From positions 19,178,688 through 19,242,687 of the forward strand of contig JBANSL010000013.1 in NCBI GenBank assembly GCA_037127255.1: a stretch of 64,000 nt of DNA, written 5' to 3'. The notes beneath the pieces are model-generated. The model saw only the letters and a list, made by a program, of their open reading frames with translations. It was not told the origin of the DNA and made no database searches. The position numbers and the translations under genes are program-made. Below, one piece after another: positions 11,965 to 22,815 of the stretch (positions within the stretch are counted from its first letter, which is position 1; each line of letters begins with the position of its first letter). Source of the stretch: Persicaria tinctoria (Eukaryota; Streptophyta; Magnoliopsida; Caryophyllales; Polygonaceae).

Positions 11965-12958
11965 CAGTGGCGGATCCAGAAATTTTTGTAAGGGGGGGCT
12001 GGATTTTTTTTTTTCCGAAAATTGACAGTTTTAAATGTTCGAGTCTAAGGTTGTACCTATATATATACACCGTTGATACCTTCAATGTCAGTTTGGTAAA
12101 ACAGAGCTGATGAGTTAGCTGAAGCTGAAAGGGTAGCTAAATCTGATGGATTAAGTGTGTTAAATATATGCTAAATTAGAGTTTTCAGAAGCTAGTAAGG
12201 TGTTTGGTAACCCAGCTGATAGAGTAGATGATGCAAACTAGCTGACGAGATAAAAAAAAATTCTGAAAAGCTTGGGGTGAGTAGCTGTTGAAAATCCAAT
12301 TTCAAAAGCTAATTAAATTAAAATCTTATATGTATCTTATTTAAAACTATATATAAAATATTAAAACCAAAAGCTCCGAAAAGTTACTTGCACTGTCAAA
12401 CGGTACAATTGTCTATTTGTTGAATTTTAATTAATATTGTATTAGTCATAGTATTGATTATAAGGAAAAAATAGGGGTTTGTTTTTTTAAAAAAAAAATA
12501 GATGCAAGAAAAAAAGGGTTAGTGTTTTTTTTAAAAAAAACAAAGGAAAAAAAGGGGCTGATTTAAAAAAAAGAAAGAAAAAGATGTGGTTAGTGTTTTA
12601 AAAAAAAACAAAGGCAAAAAAGGGGTTGGCATTTAACAAAAAAAGATGTTAAAAAAAAAGATGTTAAAATAACAGATGCGGTTGATGTTAAAAAAAGGTT
12701 GGTGTTTTAAAGCTCTAATAAAAACCAAACAGATCCAACATAAAAAATGGGAGTGCTGATTCGAACCCAGGATGTCGCGCTCCCTCATTCAATTCATCAT
12801 TTGTCCTAACCGCTGAGCTAACACACCTTTGTAATCTACTTTTACTTAACTTTTATATATTACTAAATTAACAGATATATAAAAATATCCCTATACTCTT
12901 ATTTTGGCCGGCGGGGGGCTCCAGCCACCCCGAGCCCCCCCCCCCAGATCCGCCACTG
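11965..12958. mobile_element. Non-autonomous hAT-type element nested in the non-LTR element
   Basis: The termini are CAGTGGCGGATC and its reverse complement GATCCGCCACTG. The 8-bp target duplication GCCGTCAA is perfect (11957-11964 and 12959-12966), and 8 bp is diagnostic of the hAT superfamily. The element is 994 bp long and has no transposase frame. The interior has repeated A runs and a tRNA-like segment. Removing it restores the non-LTR element. Confidence 0.88.
12744..12830 (-). other. tRNA-like (Pol III promoter) sequence, SINE head or tRNA pseudogene
   Basis: On the minus strand TTAGCTCAGCGG matches an internal Pol III A box and GGGTTCGAATC matches a B box. They are followed by a T run (TTTTTT) of the kind that ends Pol III transcription. 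The inter-box spacing is of tRNA size but the arms do not fold into a clean cloverleaf by eye. It is either a tRNA pseudogene or a tRNA-derived SINE head carried by the hAT element. Confidence 0.55.
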
Positions 12959-14796
12959 GCCGTCAACAAACAACAAACAGCAGAGTACAGACACAAATAA
13001 CCACAGATGAAAAAAAAAGCCCAAACAACCCGAAAAGAGTCGTCCGCCAGCAGAAAAGACGAGGGAGATCCAAGGCGGGCCACGAATGCCGAGAACACGG
13101 GGGAGTGCAATGACTCTCACGGCGACTCGACGCCAAGATGGCGGAAAACAGTAACCCACTATCGGAAAGGGAAGAACCAGGGAAAGTGTGCATCAGCGAC
13201 GTTGCCTCCACCTAGATGAAGGATCTTCAAAGACCACGAACACAACCACGGTCCTCTCGATCATACTGGCATCCCGATACTGCAACCCACCTCGAAACTA
13301 AACGCCACCACACCAAAGCAACGACCCAACGCCAAACGAACGAACAAAAACGGATCAATAAGGGAAAATCAAGCATCCAACGAAAATTTGTGTGCAACTT
13401 ATTCATAAGATTATGTATATAAATATACGAATATGAATAAACAAACTTATTAATTTTTATTAATTTATTTATTCCTCTTATTAGTTTTGCACCCAAGGGC
13501 CAACTTTGGGCCCAAGGCTTTACCTTGAGCCCAAAGGATAGAATCGGGCCTAGGGCAAAGGACAGGAGAACCAGCGCTGCCAAGTAAGGGACGAGGCAGA
13601 CGCCGTCGACATCCACAGCGCTGGAGTGAAGGAGAACGGGCACCGGACACGGCAGACAACCAAGGCATTGGAGGAAACAAGCGATGGAGGGGAAGGAGGA
13701 CGGCTGGAGGAGGACGACGAGCACACACCACCCCGGCAAACCCCTTCCCCGATCGAAATTTTGGGAACCAGTGAACGAAGGGCCGACGATGAATCACAGG
13801 AAAATAAAGGCGCTTTGAACTGGGAAAGAAGCCGGCGACGGGAGTAGAACCCCCGAGTTGGAGATAACCCAGAACATCGGCGATTGGGAGGGGGTAGACA
13901 ACATCGGAACAAGCCGATGGAATCAACCCCCACAATTGCAGGATCACACCACCCAGAACCAGCACGGGAGGAGACGTGGCTACATCAATCGAAAGATTGA
14001 TAGGGGATTAGGCAGATCGAAAGACGGTGACGGACAGACGAAGTCGGAGGGCACCGAAAACCCCGAACTGCTCCGATAACAAAAGCACCGCCAAGAGGTG
14101 GAGAGTGGAGTCGGAGGCAAGCCTAACAAGGATAGATTAGGCCAAAACCGAACAACCACGACTGCACAAGCCGCCTAGCTAGGACGGATGGGTTGGGGGA
14201 AGGAGGTCGCGACCCCGGAGGGAGGCGGATTGGGGCTCTCGGAGGAGATTTCGAGCTCCCGAAGGAGATTTAGGCTCCCGGATGAGATTTAGAATTATCT
14301 CAAGGAGAGAGCGTTTCTCATCCCGGAGGAGGACCATCCAGGAAGCGAAAACATACGACGTCGACGAGAACGAAAATGGGTAAGAGACCTCGGTTGCGAA
14401 AGCCTCTACGGAGACCAGAGGAACAACGGCAAAACCTGAAAACCGGCAAGGACAACCCACCCCGGAGGTCGCAGGCCGGAGAACACACCGAGGAGCAGAC
14501 GATGACCAGAGATGGAATTCGACGCAGCGAGACTCAACGCAACCAAATAGAGACTCATTGAGTACAGGGGAAGGCGAGGCGATGGCGGCGAGACCAACGA
14601 CGGCCGAACAGAGCGCCGCTGGTGGACTAGGATCCAGAGATTTGGGAAAGATGGTCGTCTATTGAAGAAATTAGGGGTGCGTGAGGGATTTACCCTAGCG
14701 CGTTCTCTGTAGCCCCAAAATGTTTTTTTTTTTGGCAATTTATCTCATACTACGTGATGTACAAATACAAGGGAGAGTATTCTCTCTCTCCAATTT

Positions 14797-15000
14797 TTTT
14801 TTATATAAGGAAAAGTAAGTATTCAATCTAGACAAGTCTAGAGAAACTAAGGGATCAGATAAGTTGGTAGATGGACTAACTATCATGTACAATCAGAATC
14901 AAATAACAGAAGCAAAAACAGAGGCAAATGACAGAAAAAAAATAACAAGAAGCAAATGACGGAAAGAAAAATACAGAAATACTTGTCATCCTAAATTGTA
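14797..15000 (-). mobile_element. Diverged, 5'-truncated copy of the same non-LTR family
   Basis: The T run followed by ATATAAGGAAAAGTAAGTAT and, further on, AAGTTGGTAGATGGACTAAC parallels the 3' end of the element at 11881 at the same spacing, with many substitutions. No target duplication was identified. Confidence 0.4.
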
Positions 15001-15004
15001 AACT

Positions 15005-15743
15005 ACAACTAGTTATCTTATGTAATTTAAAATTTTAAAATTTAAATTAATTAACATTTTATATTACTATTTAAAAATATTATAATATATTACTAAAAAA
15101 ATTCAATTTTAATTCAACGAATTCAATTATTAATTCATTATTATAATTTTTAAAGATTTACCCCTTATAACAGATATTGAGATCGTATCCACCAACGAAT
15201 CAACCGACGCAATTAATATCTTAGAGAACTAAATGAATAAAAAAAGTGATATTGCGGGAATTTGAGAGATATATAGAGGGTAAAATATTTAATTAATCAT
15301 AAATTGAACCCTGATATAAAAAAAAATGATACTAATATAAAGGGGAGTTGTGTTCCTATGTGTTACACATTATGTAACCAGTCATGAAGATGCCACTCGT
15401 TTATTCTCAGGTTGTACTCACTAACACTTCCACCAACATCATACAAATTACAAACAATAATGAGAACTGACTGAACGATAAAAAAATCACAAATAATATT
15501 TTTCTTATTAGTACAAAAATCGAAACTAAGACCGGTTTTTTAAAATCGGTTTCAAATTAGTGGTTTTAGATGCAACTTTTGTACTAGTGTCTCCCAATTA
15601 ATCAAAATACAAAAATCAACTGTTGCAACTCTATGGTGGGGTATATGAACTACTAGAACAAAACCGCGTTCAATTATGATAAGTTTACAGATAATGGAAA
15701 ACGGAAAGCATACTTACGAGTCTATGACAACTCCTACAACAAC
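15005..15743. other. AT-rich intergenic region with a short CACTA-like end
   Basis: No gene was found. Near 15510-15590 AGTACAAAAATCGAAAC and a roughly inverted partner GCAACTTTTGTACTAGTG form a compact remnant that resembles CACTA termini. No target duplication could be assigned. Confidence 0.4.
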
Positions 15744-15746
15744 TTA

Positions 15747-16086
15747 GAGCATCCCAATGGCGGGGTGCCCCAAAACTTCTCTCTTCTTTTATCATTCGTC
15801 CACCTCACTTTTCACTAACTTTATTTTTAACTCTCCCAATTCATTTTCACTTCCCACAATAGTCGGGTTCCCCAAATCACTTTTTCCATCTCACACCAAA
15901 TAAAAAAGAAAGAAAAAAGAATTATTATAGGGACACGCGGCCTTATTTTATTGGTTTCGGATTTGAGAAGGTTCCCAATATATTGAGGCACCCCAAAAAT
16001 CGAGAGGTTGTCTACAATAGTCAGGTTGCCCAAATGGGTGAAAAAAGTAAAGTGGGGAGGCCTGCTCCCCACCGTTGCTGATGCTT
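15747..16086. mobile_element. PIF/Harbinger-like MITE (340 bp)
   Basis: Terminal inverted repeats start GAGCATCCCAATGG on the left and read AAGCATCAGCAACGG (reverse complement) on the right. Both sides are flanked by the triplet TTA (15744-15746 and 16087-16089), the target preference of PIF/Harbinger elements. The interior repeats TCGGGTTCCCCAAAT and CAGGTTGCCCAAATG. There is no coding sequence. The family assignment rests on TIR style and target size only. Confidence 0.6.
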
Positions 16087-16089
16087 TTA

Positions 16090-17115
16090 AGGACTCCAAA
16101 CCATATTATGAGGGAGATACTACCACAATGAACACATGACCACAAAAATCACCAAAATAAGAGAAAAACATACTATGGAAAAGAGCCTATAGTAGGCCAT
16201 TTTAAAATTAATTTCGACAGCTCCAAGCTCCAGGCTCTAGTTAGGTCTTGCTACAACAAGTTTCGTCATATGGGATGTCAACGGATCAGTCAATTTCGCT
16301 TAGAGTTTCCGTTGCGATTTTGTCTCCTTCTTTATGGTAGAAGCTTTAATGCTCTGTTTCAGTGTTGCGGCGACCAAGGACCTTAACCTCTAGCTAAGCT
16401 ATTGAGGGTGATAGTTTCACGATCATCAGTTTTATCCTTGGTGAGTGAAAATGCCCGTGTAAAATTGAGATGATCATCACGAACATCATGTACCTCCATA
16501 GTTTTAGTAGTTGATTTACACATATATTTTTTACGAGGACAACCAAGTTGCAAATAAAACAACCTAGCTACGAATGAATTACGATTCACTTATATCACAT
16601 ATGAAATTTCTCTCTTTTATTATGAAGGAGATCATTGTATGGATCATTTTTTAAAAACCGAAAAATAATTTAAAACAATCCATATCAGATTGTGTACCGT
16701 CCTAGATCGTCCTTCCGAACGAGACGACGGGGATATTTTAGGTTAGATAAGCGATTCTATCAGTCACAGACTCACAATATTAGCTTTTTTGAAGATATAA
16801 CGAGTAACAACATTAGAAAACAAATCAAACACTAACCTCATATCCTCACTTCCAATCCTATGGTGTGGATCATTGCTCTAACGCCTCACATATCCTTAGT
16901 TTCTATATTAAAAAAATAATTAGGCAGGGGGCCCACGGCCTATAATAAGTTCCGAATTATAGAGGTAAATTCAGTGGGCAGATGCGGCCCCTGGCCTGGC
17001 CCATGTGGCTGCTTGGAGTGGCCCAACACTTAAATAACCCTCAATGTCATATTTAATTAATTTAATAATATAATGTATTAATTTCCAAAACTAAAAGTTG
17101 AATTATTTTTTATTT
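16090..17115. other. Intergenic region, nothing recognised
   Basis: Short open frames are present on both strands but none has recognisable blocks. No clear repeats or inverted termini were seen. Confidence 0.5.
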
Positions 17116-17117
17116 TT

Positions 17118-17340
17118 TATTTTATTAGGAAATAATTCGAAACCGGACAGGCCCGGACCTCGAGAGGCCGACAAAGTCGGCAGACGACAAGTCGTCTAAA
17201 CATACAACATAGCAAAAGAAAATACAACAAGAAAACAAAATACAGTCACCTAATACAACAAAAGAACTACACAAAATAAATCCGGAAAACCCCAGACTCT
17301 AAGCACACCAGTGAGAAGAGGGAGACCCTGCATTGAAGTA
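17118..17340 (-). mobile_element. 5'-truncated copy of the 11881-type non-LTR element
   Basis: TTATTAGGAAATAATTCG followed by CCTCGAGAGGCCGACAA and GACGACAAGTCGTC matches the 3' end of the element at 11881-14736 (TTATTAGGAAAAAATTCG, CTCGAGAGGCCGGCGAA). The right border is uncertain. Confidence 0.55.
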
Positions 17341-17644
17341 AGGTGTGAAATGCTACAAGGTATAGAAATAGCAATAATTCAAATTAGCTATGAAAACCAT
17401 TTTATTTAATGACCAAAAACAACCTTGTATTTAAGATTTGATTACTTGTCAAACCATAGCTCAAAATAGGAACTACTCACGGTCACAACTCACAAGTAGT
17501 CCATTAATTTGTAACTAATTAAAGATTATATGATTTAAACTGAAAGTAGCTGGTATTTCATTTCCTATTTTTCCCACATTTTTAAAGGTGTGTCAAGTCT
17601 GTAGAGTTCTTTTGATTCAATAAAATATATGAAATTAATTAGCT

Positions 17645-18020
17645 GTTTTTTTTTACAGTAAGCAATGAATATGATGTACTACCGACATCTATGATCATCT
17701 GAAAAGATGATGTTCTGGAACTCACTACAAGTCTACAATAAGAACCCAAAATAAAATTACAATTCAGTTGAGATTTAGCTAGAAAATCAGCTGCTCCATT
17801 CGCCTCTCTATAGCAATGTTGTTCTCAAAGTCTTCGCTTAAAGATCTGATTTCTTGAACTATTTGCACGACTTTCCATGATATATTGTTCACCTGATTAA
17901 TGACATTGATAATGATTTCACAATCACTTTCGACTATGGCTTTCCGTATCCCAAGCTCCGTTGCCAGTCTTATATCTGCATATACTGCAAACGTTTTTGC
18001 TATGATGACATAACTCATTG
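17645..18020 (-). mobile_element. LINE 3' fragment with RNase H C-terminal region
   Basis: On the minus strand the frame 18018-17779 reads FAVYADIRLATELGIRKAIVESDCEIIINVIN, the central part of the RNase H-like domain found at the end of plant LINE ORF2, followed by RRMEQLIF. The left end has TTTTTTTTTACAGTAAGC, the reverse complement of the ACTGTAAAAAAA tail shared with other LINE copies here. It is 5'-truncated, as usual for LINEs. Confidence 0.7.
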
Positions 18021-18022
18021 AT

Positions 18023-18064
18023 AATGTAATGTTATGATGACATAACTCATCATAACATTACATT
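18023..18064. repeat. Perfect 18-bp inverted repeat with 6-base loop
   Basis: AATGTAATGTTATGATGA (18023-18040) is followed by CATAAC and then by its exact reverse complement (18047-18064). A direct repeat TATGATGACATAACTCAT (18001-18018 and 18033-18050) overlaps it. The structure lies exactly at the 5' junction of the LINE fragment. Confidence 0.9.
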
Positions 18065-18189
18065 TATGAATTCGATTAACTTGACGCAAACATTTATAAA
18101 TATCTATCTATCTAATTAAACCGTTATTATTAGCTATTGAAGCAAACATTTATACTTATCTATCTAAAGTTCTAAACCATTTTTATTTA

Positions 18190-18620
18190 CGGATCACATC
18201 CATCTTAATTGTTTTTTTTAACCAATTTTTTTTTCTTTTTACGATTGTTTTTTCAGCTTTCACACAATCAATGAATTTAATTCAAAATTAATATATAATT
18301 AATACTATATAATATATATCTATTTGTAAATTTTTATATACTATTATAATGGAATTCATTTTGAATTTATATATCTATATTTATATAAGCTCTTAAGACA
18401 TGAGAGTTTTTTGCTACGTGTCACCTCAACTTTAATCATATATTTTTTAACCAATCATATTTTTTTTCCATTTGCAATTTTTTTTATTTTTCACATAACC
18501 AATGAGTTTAATTCAAAATATTAAATTAATATATAACTATATCTATTTATAAGTATTTATATACTAGCATAATGGAATTAATCTTAAATGAGCTTATTAC
18601 ACCATTCTCTTATAAGCTTG
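18190..18620. repeat. Two diverged tandem copies of an AT-rich unit of about 200 bp
   Basis: Landmarks AACCAAT, a T-rich tract, ATCTATTTGTAAATTTTTAT and ACTATTATAATGGAATTCAT in the first copy recur as AACCAATCA, ATCTATTTATAAGTATTTAT and ACTAGCATAATGGAATTAAT in the second. It resembles the unit duplicated at 10080-10432 (ACGTGTCA, ACCAAT, TTTTCCAT in the same order). Confidence 0.55.
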
Positions 18621-19066
18621 TTCTTATAAGTTTAATTCAAAATATTAAATTAATATTTTATTTAATTGTATAATATTAGTTTATTTTATTATTAAAATTT
18701 TATTTTAAAAAAAATACTACACTAGTTTTTAATAAATTTTCAATAGATGTTTTTATTTTAAATTAGCCTATTTTTTAACGTAATCTTCTATTCTTAATCC
18801 AATTTATCTAACAATTCAGATAAAAGAAATAAAAATAAAAAATAAATTTGTGTACTCCCTCTCCCCATTTACTTCAATTTAACATTTATTATTAATATTT
18901 ATGTGGAGAAAGTAAATGGAGATAGCGTAAGTACGTATGTACTCTTTCATTTCACAATTCACGTGACTTTTATTTTTAACAAGTTTTTAATATAACATAT
19001 TAATTTTTAATTAATTTTTAAAAAAAAATTGTGGACTTTTTTAAATATAAAAAAAATTACTACATC

Positions 19067-19235
19067 TTTTTTTTTTACAGTAGACAAGAAGTAGATCGAC
19101 AAAGCGATCTTAAAGCCATCAAAAGATGGCTTGATAAACCCTACGCAGAGGGTCGCCGTCAAAAGAAAAAAAACACTAGCTTAAATATAGGACTACAATT
19201 ACAAATAAAATTATAATAAAAACGTCTAAAAATTA
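19067..19235 (-). mobile_element. Short LINE tail fragment
   Basis: TTTTTTTTTTACAGTAGACAAG matches in its first 17 bases the reverse complement of the LINE 3' terminus (CTACTGTAAAA) found at 30610-30625 and 60720. Only the tail is recognised; the 5' border is not resolved. Confidence 0.5.
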
Positions 19236-19239
19236 GAGC

Positions 19240-19600
19240 CATTGTTCCTTGATATTCATTCGGGTGGCTTAGACGATGGGCTTGCATGCAAGCCAAGGAA
19301 GCCGTTGGCTTTGACATAGCTGGCTTAGAAGACAGTGACGGATGCAAATCTGGTTCTAGATATGGCAACGAGCAAGCTCGCCCAACAATCTTGTTGCATG
19401 TGATGTCTTGAACTCGAAAATTTGGGATCTGAAAGCTACACAACCAAATATAGACATGGAAACTTTTTTAAATAAGTTTTGTTTGAAGTTTTAGGTTTAG
19501 GGTTAGAAAAATTGGGGATTTTTGTGTGAAGGATTTGAGGAGATCTCAAATCTTTGGATCTAGAGGACGGATAGGTTACTGAAAATCAGCAACTATCAAG
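19240..19600. other. Intergenic region, nothing recognised
   Basis: No recognisable coding blocks. TTTAGGTTTAGGGTTAG near 19487 looks telomere-like but is a single, imperfect stretch. Confidence 0.4.
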
Positions 19601-19605
19601 GGAGA

Positions 19606-20114
19606 TCAAGAGTAAGAGGGAGGTCGAAGAAACCGATGCCCAAGAGGGCGAAGGCGTAGATGGCTAGGCCGAAGGCGATGGGAGAGGGTATGAGGAGGGG
19701 TGCGCTGGAGGAGGAGGAAGCTCGAGCGGCCAGGAGAGCGAGGATGATCAAATCGCCGTAGCCATCGGAGCCCAAACCTAGGCGGGATTGTGAATAGAGT
19801 CCGGCGAGGGAGACTGCGTTGAAGGTGTGGATCGGGGCGGCGGGGAGCCAGGCGAGCAGGGCCGCCTATAGACGCCATGGGAGGAGGCTGATGAAGATGG
19901 AGCAGCCGCTGACGGCCGAAGGAGGAGAGAGGCTGCACTGGCGGCGGTTGGTGGTGGTGTTGAAGAGGATGTGGATCGGAGCACCGGAAAGCCAAGCGAG
20001 TAGGGCCGTCGGGAGACGCCATGGGAGGATGCTGGTGAAGATGGAAGGCGCACAATAGCAACTGCAGAAGGTCGAAGGAGATCCTCTAAGACTTCCAAAA
20101 AACCCATAACCCAA
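19606..20114 (-). other. GC-rich open region of unknown identity with an internal tandem repeat
   Basis: Two overlapping minus-strand frames are open (20061-19606, 151 codons; 20107-19778, 109 codons). They encode Pro/Ser/His-rich low-complexity peptides, so coding status is doubtful. A unit of about 141 bp is repeated (from about 19818 and 19959): GTTGAAG, TGTGGATCGG, GAGCCAGGCGAG or AAGCCAAGCGAG, GACGCCATGGGAGGA. The GC content contrasts sharply with the AT-rich surroundings. It could be a 5' leader of a retroelement or a decayed gene. Confidence 0.35.
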
Positions 20115-20235
20115 CCCTAAATTTACTACATTCGTTTAACAATAAATGATCGTTGATTTTTTTAAAATGTTTTAAGAAACTAAAAACTATATAAAATGTA
20201 AATTTTATTATTATTATTTTACATAATTATTAATA

Positions 20236-20440
20236 AGTACTCCCTCTATTCAGCAAAACGTATCATTTACTATCCATGTATGCTTTTTTAGGATAATAAA
20301 AAATATAAAAAATATTTATTTTTTTAATAACTTTTTTACAATTTCGTAGTTATTATTAATAAGTATGAAATTGTTTTAAAAATTTTATGAAAAATGGATG
20401 TTTTATATAGTTTTTATCATTTTAAAAGTAAATAGTAAAT
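20236..20440. repeat. Stowaway/Mariner-like MITE remnant
   Basis: TACTCCCTCTATTCAGC has the form of a Stowaway-type terminus. A roughly inverted internal match follows (ATCATTTACTATCC against AAAAGTAAATAGTAAAT). The second terminus is not intact. Confidence 0.35.
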
Positions 20441-20691
20441 TATGTGTTTTTATTAACAAAGCAAATATTAAAATATATATATATAATGAATATTTTATAT
20501 AATTTTATCTCATTAAAACCCGTCTTAAAAATTCAACCATTATTTATTCTTCGAAAATGCGGCTGTTTTCCGAGCAATCTAAATTTTCTACAACATAAAT
20601 TTATTTTACATTTATTTAATCTTAAAAATTATAAAAATTAAATATTCTAAACATATATTTTTATAAATTTTATTTTTGAAAAATCATGTTT

Positions 20692-20792
20692 TAAATTTTT
20701 ATAAAATTTCATTTTTATAAAATTTCATTTTTATAAAATTTCATTTTTATAAAATTTCATTTTTATAAAATTTCATTTTTATAAAATACAGT
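20692..20792. repeat. Tandem repeat of a 16-bp AT-rich unit, about six copies
   Basis: The unit TTTTTATAAAATTTCA is repeated head to tail without interruption. Each unit contains the self-complementary core TTTTATAAAA. Confidence 0.9.
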
Positions 20793-20899
20793 AATATCTT
20801 TTTAATTTTTAAAATTTTTTAAAATAAAAACTTATAAATATATTTAAATGGAGGTTTAGAATATGTATATAATTTTTACTTTTTTAAGATTAAATAAAT

Positions 20900-21629
20900 G
20901 TGAAAAATAATTTAACGATGTCAATGGTGTTAGAAGGGATTTGTATTGTTTGCCGAGCGGGAGTCATTCATTGCAGTGCATGGCCCGATTAGGCATCTAT
21001 CAAGTCAGATTAAATCATTTGAACATATTTAATTGACCAAAATGCCCCAAGAGAAAACACCCAGAGAAGCTGGCGGTAAAAAAAACGCGCAGAGAAATTG
21101 ACGGTAAAAAGGTTAAAGACTACAGTAACTAGGTACAATTAAATAACCAGAACTCAGAAGAGTTGAATAAAACAAAAAATAAACATTCCGTGAAAGTGGC
21201 AGAAAGAAACACGAGACGTCCGGGATTCGTACACAGGCAAAGGGCATTTTAGGAATTTCAATACAATACGTATCTCGTGGAGAGCGATGACGTGGAATCA
21301 TCCTGTAACAGCCCTGGCAGCGCAGTTACTTTCCAGCCCGCGGGCAGTGACAGGGCACTGAAAGAGAGAGAGTGTGCGGCCTCGTGGTTGTGTTGTCCAT
21401 TGTATGGGCAGATTTGTAGTAAATGTACTAATCAGGGAAAGTTTCTGAATATTTACCCATTTTTATTATTACTTCCGCTTTCCGGAAAGCTTATCCCTTA
21501 CCTTTTTTATTTTATTAAAAAAATACTCCGTATACCCACTTTAATAAATACGGATCGACTTGCTATCGGTGAGGATCTTCTAGTTCATAATCAGTCTCGA
21601 TACTTTATAGTTCACTTTTTCTTATTGGT
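20900..21629. other. Intergenic region, no gene assigned
   Basis: A GC-richer patch at about 21170-21420 contains an open frame (21277-21651), but no recognisable block is encoded. Confidence 0.4.
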
Positions 21630-21638
21630 TAAAAATAA

Positions 21639-22806
21639 GGGAAATTTATAGAAAATCACCCTTTAAATAGGTAAGTTTTCACTTAACCACCCTTTAAATG
21701 TTAAATTACAGAAAACCACCCTTTAAAGGGTTTTTGGTTACAATTCACCACTCATTCATCTATTTTTACTAATTTATCATTAAATATACTATATTTTAAT
21801 ATTTTACACTCAAATTCGATTATAAATTTATTAAAATTTTGAATTTAAGGTCTTAATTAATTTTAGGGACAATTTTATTTATTTTTAATAAATAATAATA
21901 AATATAGTCTAGTATTATTATCTTAATTTATGTTTGAACATATATATAATTTTTAAAACATTATGTAAATTACTCTTTTTTTATTTATATTTTAAATATT
22001 TTAAAAATATTACAGTATTATTTATTTATATATAATTTAAATATTTTTGTTCAATAATTGTCTTTGATAAAAAAAATCTAAAATGTCTATTGTTATATTT
22101 AAATTATACGATTAATCGATAAAATATTTTTTAAAAATTTGGGGTAAAAGGCAGGTGAATTCTCCCACATATATTTTTGTTTTAAAAAAAATTATCTATT
22201 AAAAATAAGTTAATATTTTTCAACTTAAAATATGAGTTTAATGCATTTTACTTGTTATAGATACCCTTTTTCTTTGAATATAATTAACAAATTTAAAAAA
22301 TTTGTTAATCAATTAATCGTATCACTTAAATATAATTATAGACTTTTTTAATATTTAACAATTTTTAATTACTGGAAAAAGAATTTAACTATAAATAAAT
22401 AATAATTTTAAGGTTATTTTTAACTTTATAAATAGAAATTATGATTTCTAGTCATATTATAAAGAAAATATTAATTTACATAATATTTTAAAAATTATAA
22501 ACATTTTCAAACATAAATGAAGATAATAGTTCTAGGATATATTTATTATTATTTTTTTAAAATAAAAAAAATTATCCCTAAAATATAATTAATCCCTTAA
22601 ATTCAAATTTTAAATAAGTTTTTAATCAAACATGAGTTTAAAATATTAAAATATATTATGTTTAATGATAAATTAGTAAAAATAGATAAATGGGTGGTGA
22701 ATTGTAAAGAAAAACCCTTTAAAGGGTGGTTTTCTGTAATTTTACATTTAAAGGGTGGTTAAGTGAAAGCTTACCTGTTTAAAGGGTGGTTTTCTGTAAA
22801 TTTCCC
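21639..22806. mobile_element. Fold-back Mutator-like element (MULE) with arms spanning nearly its whole length
   Basis: The 9-bp target duplication TAAAAATAA is perfect (21630-21638 and 22807-22815), the size typical of Mutator-like elements. Termini begin GGGAAATTTA. The right half is the imperfect reverse complement of the left half almost to the centre: GGTAAGTTTTCACTTAACC, CAATTCACCACTCATTCATC, CTAATTTATCATTAAA and, further in, GTTTGAACATA and CGATTAAT-type blocks all recur in inverted order. Each terminus also carries three spaced CCACCCTTTAAA motifs. There is no coding sequence, so it depends on a transposase elsewhere. Confidence 0.88.
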
Positions 22807-22815
22807 TAAAAATAA

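Larger units (their letters stand above)
11881..14736 (-). mobile_element. Non-LTR retroelement lacking a visible reverse transcriptase, with long target duplication
   Basis: The 19-bp sequence AATTTATCTCATACTACGT occurs at 11862-11880 and again at 14737-14755, flanking the element. On the minus strand the element ends in ATTTTTTCCTAATAAAAA followed by an A run, a poly(A)-type tail, which places its 3' end on the left. Long variable target duplications with a poly(A) end are the mark of LINE/SINE-type target-primed insertion. Without the nested hAT copy it is about 1.85 kb. The 5' half is GC-rich and contains several overlapping open frames with no recognised domain. Diverged copies of its 3' end occur at about 14797 and 17118. 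It is probably a non-autonomous LINE derivative. Confidence 0.75.

Noticed and set aside
13227..13965. Long minus-strand frames (170 and 166 codons) in the non-LTR element
   Set aside because: GC-rich, mutually overlapping in several frames and without known blocks, so they are more likely composition effects than a gag-like ORF1.
19485..19505. TTTAGGTTTAGGGTTAG as possible interstitial telomere repeat
   Set aside because: Only about two and a half imperfect units; expected by chance in AT-rich DNA.
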